Shown piece by piece: positions 59,592 through 64,000 of a DNA stretch of 64,000 nt. Each line of letters starts with the position of its first letter. Positions within the stretch are counted from its first letter, which is position 1. The stretch is from NCBI RefSeq assembly GCF_913061305.1, contig NZ_CAJXST010000001.1, forward strand, positions 248,001 through 312,000, read 5' to 3'. The notes beneath the pieces are model-generated. The model was not told where the DNA came from. It searched no databases and saw only the letters and a list, made by a program, of their open reading frames with translations. Origin of the DNA: an uncultured Porticoccus sp. Its GTDB lineage: Bacteria; Pseudomonadota; Gammaproteobacteria; Pseudomonadales; Porticoccaceae. The position numbers were made by a program, and so were the translations under genes.

Positions 59592-62500
59592 ACGACGCCC
59601 ACAAACACATGCCCGCCCATCCGCCCGCCGAGGGTGAGGCCATCGGCTGGCTGCAGCGGATTATTGGCTATTGCGCCCGCAACCCCCTGATTACTGTGGT
59701 GGCGGTGCTGGCGCTGACCTTCGGTGGCTGGCAGGCCCTGCGCATGGCCCCGCTGGACGCCATTCCCGATCTGTCGGACGTGCAGGTGGTCGTCTTTACC
59801 GAGTGGCCAGGACGCAGCCCGGACCTGGTGGAGGACCAGATCACCTATCCCCTGACCACCACCCTGCTGGCGGCGCCCGGGGTCAATTACGTCCGGGGCC
59901 AGAGTTTCTTCGGCCTGTCTTTCGTCTACGTCATCTTCGACGACGGCGTCGATATGTACTGGGCGCGCTCCCGGGTTCTGGAATACCTCAACAGTGCCAT
60001 CGCCGACCTGCCCGACGGCGTCAATCCCACCCTGGGGCCCGACGCCACCGGCGTGGGCTGGGTCTACCAGTATGCCCTGCGGGACACCTCCGGCAACCAC
60101 AATCTGGCGGACCTGCGCTCGCTGCAGGATTTCAACCTGCGCTACGCCCTGGAAGCGGTGGAAGGAGTGGCCGAAGTGGCCTCCATCGGCGGCTTCCAGC
60201 GGGAATACCAGATCAGTCTCGACCCCAACAAGCTCGCGTCCCTGGATATTCCCCTGAAACGGGTGGTGGAAGCGGTGCGCGAATCCAACCAGGATGTCGG
60301 GGGGCGTATTCTTGAAGTGGCAGGCCACGAGCAGTTCATCCGGGGCCGAGGTTACGTGAAATCCGTGGACGACCTGGAAAAAGTGGTACTCAAGACCACC
60401 GAGGGTGGCGTCCCCGTGACCATCGAGCAGGTGGGCCACGTGGCCCTGGGCCCGGCCATGCAGCGCGGCCAGTCCGAGCTCGACGGTGAGGGTATCACCG
60501 TCGGCGGCATCGTGGTGATGCGCTACGGCGAGAACGCCCTGGACGTCATCCACAAGGTCAAGCAGCGCCTGGCGGATATCGAACCGGGGCTGCCCGAGGG
60601 GGTGGAGATTGTACCGGTCTACGACCGCTCCACGTTGATCAAGGACGCCATCGATACCCTCACCTGGACGCTGATCGAGGAGATGCTGATCGTCTCGCTG
60701 ATCATCGGTATCTTTCTGCTGCACGTGCGCTCCACCCTGGTGGCGGTAATCACCCTGCCGGTGGCGGTCTTGATGGCCTTTATCCCCATGTACTTCCAGG
60801 GCCTGACCGCCAATATCATGTCCCTCGGCGGCATTGCCGTGGCCATCGGCGCCATGGTGGACGCGGCCATTGTCATTATCGACAACATCCACAAACGGCT
60901 GGCCAGATGGCAGAGCCCCGCTGCCGATCCAGAGGAGCAGGCCAAGTCGCGCCGGGACGTGGTGATCGAGGCGATGCAGCAGGTCGGGCCCAGCATTTTC
61001 TTCTCCCTGCTGATCATCACCGTCTCCTTTATGCCGGTGTTCGTCCTGGAGGGTACGGAGGGTCGCCTATTCAAGCCGCTGGCGTTTACCAAAACCTATT
61101 CCATGGCCTTCGCGGCGTTGCTGTCCATCACCCTGGTGCCGGCGCTTGCAGTATGGCTGATCCGCGGCAAAATCCGCGCCGACCGCAGCAAGTTGAACCA
61201 GTGGCTGGTGGCCGGCTACCGGCCGGTGGTGGCCGTTGCCGTGCGTTTTCGCTGGGCGGTGGTCGGAGGCGCCGTGCTGGCATTGCTGCTCACGGTCATT
61301 CCTTTCCGGCAGCTGGGCAATGAGTTTATGCCGCCCCTCAACGAGGGGTCCATCCTCTTTATGCCCACGGCGCTGCCCGGCATGTCCATTACCGAGGCCA
61401 CCCAGACAATGCAGACCATGGACCGGATCATTGCCGACATCCCCGAAGTGGAGCACGTGTTCGGCAAGGTGGGCCGCTCCACCAGCGCCACGGATCCGGC
61501 ACCGCTCTCCATGGTGGAGACGGTGATCACCCTGAAGCCGAAGGACCAGTGGCGCGAGGGGATGACCTGGGACGGACTGATTCAGGATATGGACCAGAAA
61601 CTGAAGTTTCCGGGTATGCCGAATATCTTCTGGATGCCGATCCAGACCCGCACGGAGATGCTGGCTACCGGTATCCGCTCGGCGCTGGGCATCAAGGTGT
61701 TCGGCCCGGACCTGGCCACCATCGAGCAAACCGGCATCGCCATCGAAAAGGCGCTGCAGGCGGATGAGCGCACGGCCCCCTATACACGCAGCGCCTTTGC
61801 CGAGCGCAGCACTGGCGGTTACTTCCTGGACTTCACCGTGGACCGGGAGGCGGCGGCCCGTTTCGGCCTCAATGTCGCCGATGTGGAGAACGTCATCATG
61901 ACGGCCATGGGCGGGCAGGTGGTCTCGCAAACCGTCGAGGGCCGCGAGCGTTACAACATCCTGGTGCGCTACGCCCGGGACTACCGCGACAATATCGAGG
62001 CCCTGGAACGGGTGCTGGTGCCCACGCCCACCGGCGCTCAGATTCCTATCACCCAGGTGGCGGACATCGAGTTTCAAACCGGTCCGCCTTCCATTCGCAG
62101 CGAGGACGGTCAATTGGTGGGCTTTGTCTTTGTCGACGTCAAAAGCGAGATCGGCATCGCCGACTATGTGGCGCAGGCCAAACAGGTGGTGGCCGAGCAG
62201 GTAGATGTGCCAAGCGGCTACCGGCTGGCCTGGGCCGGCCAGTTCCAGTACTTCGAACGGGCCAAGGCCAAGTTGCAGATACTGGTGCCCGCCACCCTGT
62301 TTCTGATCTTCTTCATGCTGTTCATGCACCGGGGATCACTGACCGAGACCCTGGTGGTCATGCTGAGCGTGCCCTTTTCCCTCAGCGGCGCCATCTGGCT
62401 GCTGTGGTGGCTGGACTTCAAGCTCAGCATCGCCGTCTGGGTGGGCATGATCGCCGTTGCCGGCCTCGCCGTGGAGCTGGGCCTGCTGATGATGGTGTAC

Positions 62501-62827
62501 CTGGATATCGCCTGGCGCGACCGTCAGATCGAGCGGCGTCTCAACACCCGCGATGATCTGCAGGAGGTGGTTCAGAGCGGTGCCAGTCAACGCATCCGGC
62601 CCATGCTGATGACCGGCCTGGCGCTCTTTATGGGGCTGATCCCGATTCTGTTGTCCAGCGGTACCGGCGCGGACGTCATGCAGCGCATCGCCGCGCCGAT
62701 GGTGGGCGGCGTGATCTCGGCGCTGTTGATGGTGCTGGTGGTGTTCCCCGCCATTTTTATGTTCTGGCGTGGACGTGGACTGCCGGGTGGGCCCCCCACG
62801 CCCGCACCGGAGAATGTTAATGCGTAA
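59585..62827 (+). CDS. Heavy-metal RND efflux pump (CusA-like)
   Basis: A 1080-residue inner-membrane RND transporter driven by protons. Helix 4 carries GGIAVAIGAMVDAAIVIIDN with the proton-relay acidic residue; other family points are DAIPDLSDVQVVVFTEWPGRSP, LNEGSILFMPTALPGMS, PIQTRTEMLATGIRSALGIK and GLAVELGLLMMVYLD. The PTALPGMS and MLATGIRS segments match the CusA (monovalent metal) branch better than CzcA. Completes a CusCBA set; no cusF is present. It ends before a strong hairpin. Confidence 0.92.
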   Translation: MVNDAHKHMPAHPPAEGEAIGWLQRIIGYCARNPLITVVAVLALTFGGWQALRMAPLDAIPDLSDVQVVVFTEWPGRSPDLVEDQITYPLTTTLLAAPGVNYVRGQSFFGLSFVYVIFDDGVDMYWARSRVLEYLNSAIADLPDGVNPTLGPDATGVGWVYQYALRDTSGNHNLADLRSLQDFNLRYALEAVEGVAEVASIGGFQREYQISLDPNKLASLDIPLKRVVEAVRESNQDVGGRILEVAGHEQFIRGRGYVKSVDDLEKVVLKTTEGGVPVTIEQVGHVALGPAMQRGQSELDGEGITVGGIVVMRYGENALDVIHKVKQRLADIEPGLPEGVEIVPVYDRSTLIKDAIDTLTWTLIEEMLIVSLIIGIFLLHVRSTLVAVITLPVAVLMAFIPMYFQGLTANIMSLGGIAVAIGAMVDAAIVIIDNIHKRLARWQSPAADPEEQAKSRRDVVIEAMQQVGPSIFFSLLIITVSFMPVFVLEGTEGRLFKPLAFTKTYSMAFAALLSITLVPALAVWLIRGKIRADRSKLNQWLVAGYRPVVAVAVRFRWAVVGGAVLALLLTVIPFRQLGNEFMPPLNEGSILFMPTALPGMSITEATQTMQTMDRIIADIPEVEHVFGKVGRSTSATDPAPLSMVETVITLKPKDQWREGMTWDGLIQDMDQKLKFPGMPNIFWMPIQTRTEMLATGIRSALGIKVFGPDLATIEQTGIAIEKALQADERTAPYTRSAFAERSTGGYFLDFTVDREAAARFGLNVADVENVIMTAMGGQVVSQTVEGRERYNILVRYARDYRDNIEALERVLVPTPTGAQIPITQVADIEFQTGPPSIRSEDGQLVGFVFVDVKSEIGIADYVAQAKQVVAEQVDVPSGYRLAWAGQFQYFERAKAKLQILVPATLFLIFFMLFMHRGSLTETLVVMLSVPFSLSGAIWLLWWLDFKLSIAVWVGMIAVAGLAVELGLLMMVYLDIAWRDRQIERRLNTRDDLQEVVQSGASQRIRPMLMTGLALFMGLIPILLSSGTGADVMQRIAAPMVGGVISALLMVLVVFPAIFMFWRGRGLPGGPPTPAPENVNA

Positions 62828-63178
62828 CTGACGCTACGGGGTCTGTTCATCGCTCAGCGGCATTTTTGGGTCCCGCACCCGTCTACTAATGGAGATTGTG
62901 CCATGAAACCCATAGGATAAATTTCGAAATCTTGGCGCCGGACGAGACGGTTTTGCCGGCGCCAGGTTGCGCTGAGTATCAAACCCGGGGGGCAAGTAAA
63001 ACGCGTTTGTCGCTTACATTCTTACCGATGCCGATCTATCGGTATACCGCAGGCTGCTAGAAACCCGCGACGAGAACCGCGAAAGGAAACGGGTTCGCCG
63101 CCGTCAAGATTAACTGTACTCGTAAGCTCAGCGTTTTTGCAGAAGATCTCTGGCACAGACTGGGATAGGGATTCATTG
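62828..63178. other. Gap after the efflux operon, with a gene-start remnant
   Basis: A 350-bp stretch without a full gene. GGAG (62891) followed by ATG AAA CCC ATA GGA TAA (62903-62920) looks like a gene start that stops after five codons. A second inverted repeat TACCGAT/ATCGGTA lies at 63023-63044. Otherwise I see nothing. Confidence 0.4.
62931..62966. terminator. Terminator-like hairpin after the RND operon
   Basis: An 11-bp stem pairs 62931-62941 with 62956-62966 (core TGGCGCCGG/CCGGCGCCA, one wobble) around a 14-nt loop. No T-run follows, so it may be factor-dependent or mainly an RNA-stabilising end. Confidence 0.6.
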
Positions 63179-64000
63179 TCAACGCGTTCCCCGAATATCA
63201 CCCTTAATCAAGTGCCTCGGCACCCACCGTAAATAGACCAGCATGCCGAACAACTCCACCAGGGACTGGAAAACGATCACAACCACAGCGGAACCCCAGG
63301 CATCCGGCAATGACAGCGCCAGCGGCAGCATGACAAAGGAGTTGCGGGTACCGAGGCTGAAAACCAGCGTTCGACCCGCCGGCGGCGCCAACTGGAATAG
63401 CCGACTGAGGTATTTACCGATCAGCGCAGCGGCCACCAAATAGAGTGCGAACACCAGCAGCACCGTCCAAAACAGTTTGCCCTGTTCAACCACCAGGCTC
63501 ACCTGGGAGCCGGCAATCAGAAACACCACCAGCGCAAGCAATGGCACCGGCAGCCAGCCGAGTCTGCTGACAAGCGTCTTGACCGGCAGATGCTTTTCCG
63601 CCAGCCGCTCGGTAAACCACGCCAGCACCAGCGGCGTGATGATCAAACCAAAGAACGCCGGCAGCAGATGGCTGCCGAGGGCGAGTTCGATGGCCACTTC
63701 GCCTATAAACAGCCAGAGATATACCGGCAGCAGTACCAGCTGGGCGATCAACAGCACGGGCGCGGCGGCGATGGCGCAGGCACTGTCGCCGTGGCCCAAA
63801 TGGGTAAAGCTGATAAACCAGTCGGTGCAGGGCACCAGCAGAACCAGAAGCACTCCCAACTGAATGGCGGGGTTATCCGGCAGCAGTGGCAGCAATCCGG
63901 CGACGAGCAACGGCACCAGCACAAAATTGCCCAGCAGCAGGGCGGGGAAAAACCGGCGGTCGCGCCAGGCCTCCGCCAGGTGAATCAAGGGGACCTGGGT
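63179..64000 (-). CDS. Bile acid:sodium symporter / ACR3-type arsenic resistance permease (5' end outside window)
   Basis: A multi-helix membrane protein whose reading frame is still open at the right edge. The upstream codons read TQVP before LIHLAEAWRDRRFFPALLL, so the start is beyond 64000. VPCTDWFISFTHLGHGDSACAIAAAP is the Cys-bearing motif comparable to the ACR3 APCTAMVF site, and LGTRNSFVMLPLALSLP the second core motif. It resembles short permeases annotated as arsenic resistance proteins. It is convergent with the RND operon. Confidence 0.75.
   Translation of the reverse strand, partial: TQVPLIHLAEAWRDRRFFPALLLGNFVLVPLLVAGLLPLLPDNPAIQLGVLLVLLVPCTDWFISFTHLGHGDSACAIAAAPVLLIAQLVLLPVYLWLFIGEVAIELALGSHLLPAFFGLIITPLVLAWFTERLAEKHLPVKTLVSRLGWLPVPLLALVVFLIAGSQVSLVVEQGKLFWTVLLVFALYLVAAALIGKYLSRLFQLAPPAGRTLVFSLGTRNSFVMLPLALSLPDAWGSAVVVIVFQSLVELFGMLVYLRWVPRHLIKGDIRGTR

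Noticed and set aside
59483-60892. Long antisense frames in the RND region (also 61067-62329 and 58071-59081)
   Set aside because: They are opposite well-supported pump genes and exist because of the high G+C content; His/Gln-rich products are typical shadows.

Overview
The window is chromosomal DNA of a Pseudomonas-related gammaproteobacterium that is probably not a true Pseudomonas. The first 18 kb follows the order known from the P. aeruginosa PA0392-PA0415 region: yggT, proC, yggS, pilT, pilU, ruvX, yqgE, tonB, gshB, then pilG-H-I-J-K-chpA-chpC. The pyr genes that sit between pilU and ruvX in Pseudomonas are missing. A FabY-type ketoacyl-ACP synthase and a class II (medium-chain) PHA synthase are also Pseudomonas-like. 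The polyamine genes (carboxyspermidine route) and the lack of gph between rpe and trpE argue for another family, perhaps near Cellvibrionales/Spongiibacteraceae. That placement is inference.

Layout. (1) 1-7.1 kb: proline and PLP housekeeping genes, type IV pilus retraction ATPases, ruvX/yqgE, a TonB protein and glutathione synthetase. (2) 7.3-18.4 kb: the Pil-Chp chemosensory operon controlling twitching and surface responses. Its PilJ receptor has an unusual acidic tail and its ChpA is a 1898-residue multi-Hpt hybrid kinase. (3) 18.6-21.6 kb: phaC-phaZ-phaJ, which makes, mobilises and supplies monomers for medium-chain polyhydroxyalkanoate. (4) 21.6-24.6 kb: a GlxA-like AraC regulator divergent from fabY. 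(5) 24.6-35.3 kb: polyamine synthesis (speA, carboxynorspermidine dehydrogenase, nspC) with two membrane signalling genes nested inside: a MASE1-CHASE-PAS protein and a PAS-degenerate GGDEF-EAL protein. The speA and nspC leaders share a striking layout: a hairpin that abuts GGAG, an 8-nt spacer and a TTG start. (6) 35.3-46.2 kb: an encapsulin-type ferritin with no encapsulin gene beside it, ubiD, small membrane proteins, purU, a TetR-controlled flavoprotein locus, rpe, trpE with a candidate leader peptide, an ArsO-like monooxygenase and cbpA/cbpM.

(7) 47.4-53.1 kb: a six-gene arsenic operon on the minus strand, arsR-gapdh-arsJ-arsP-like permease-thioredoxin-like-acr3. The dehydrogenase and ArsJ convert arsenate to 1-arseno-3-phosphoglycerate and export it, ACR3 exports arsenite, and no arsC is present. 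(8) 53.7-64 kb: an apparent integrated metal island. It starts with a P4-type tyrosine integrase and carries a short cation transporter, a Cys-rich exported protein, a very GC-rich CusCBA-like RND copper/silver efflux set whose adaptor has two tandem FixH-like domains, and a second arsenite-permease-like gene cut by the right edge.

No rRNA, tRNA or CRISPR array was recognised. The strongest leads for something undescribed are the matching polyamine-gene leaders with the nested c-di-GMP signalling pair, the duplicated Met-motif FixH domains on the CusB-like adaptor, and the PilJ tail.
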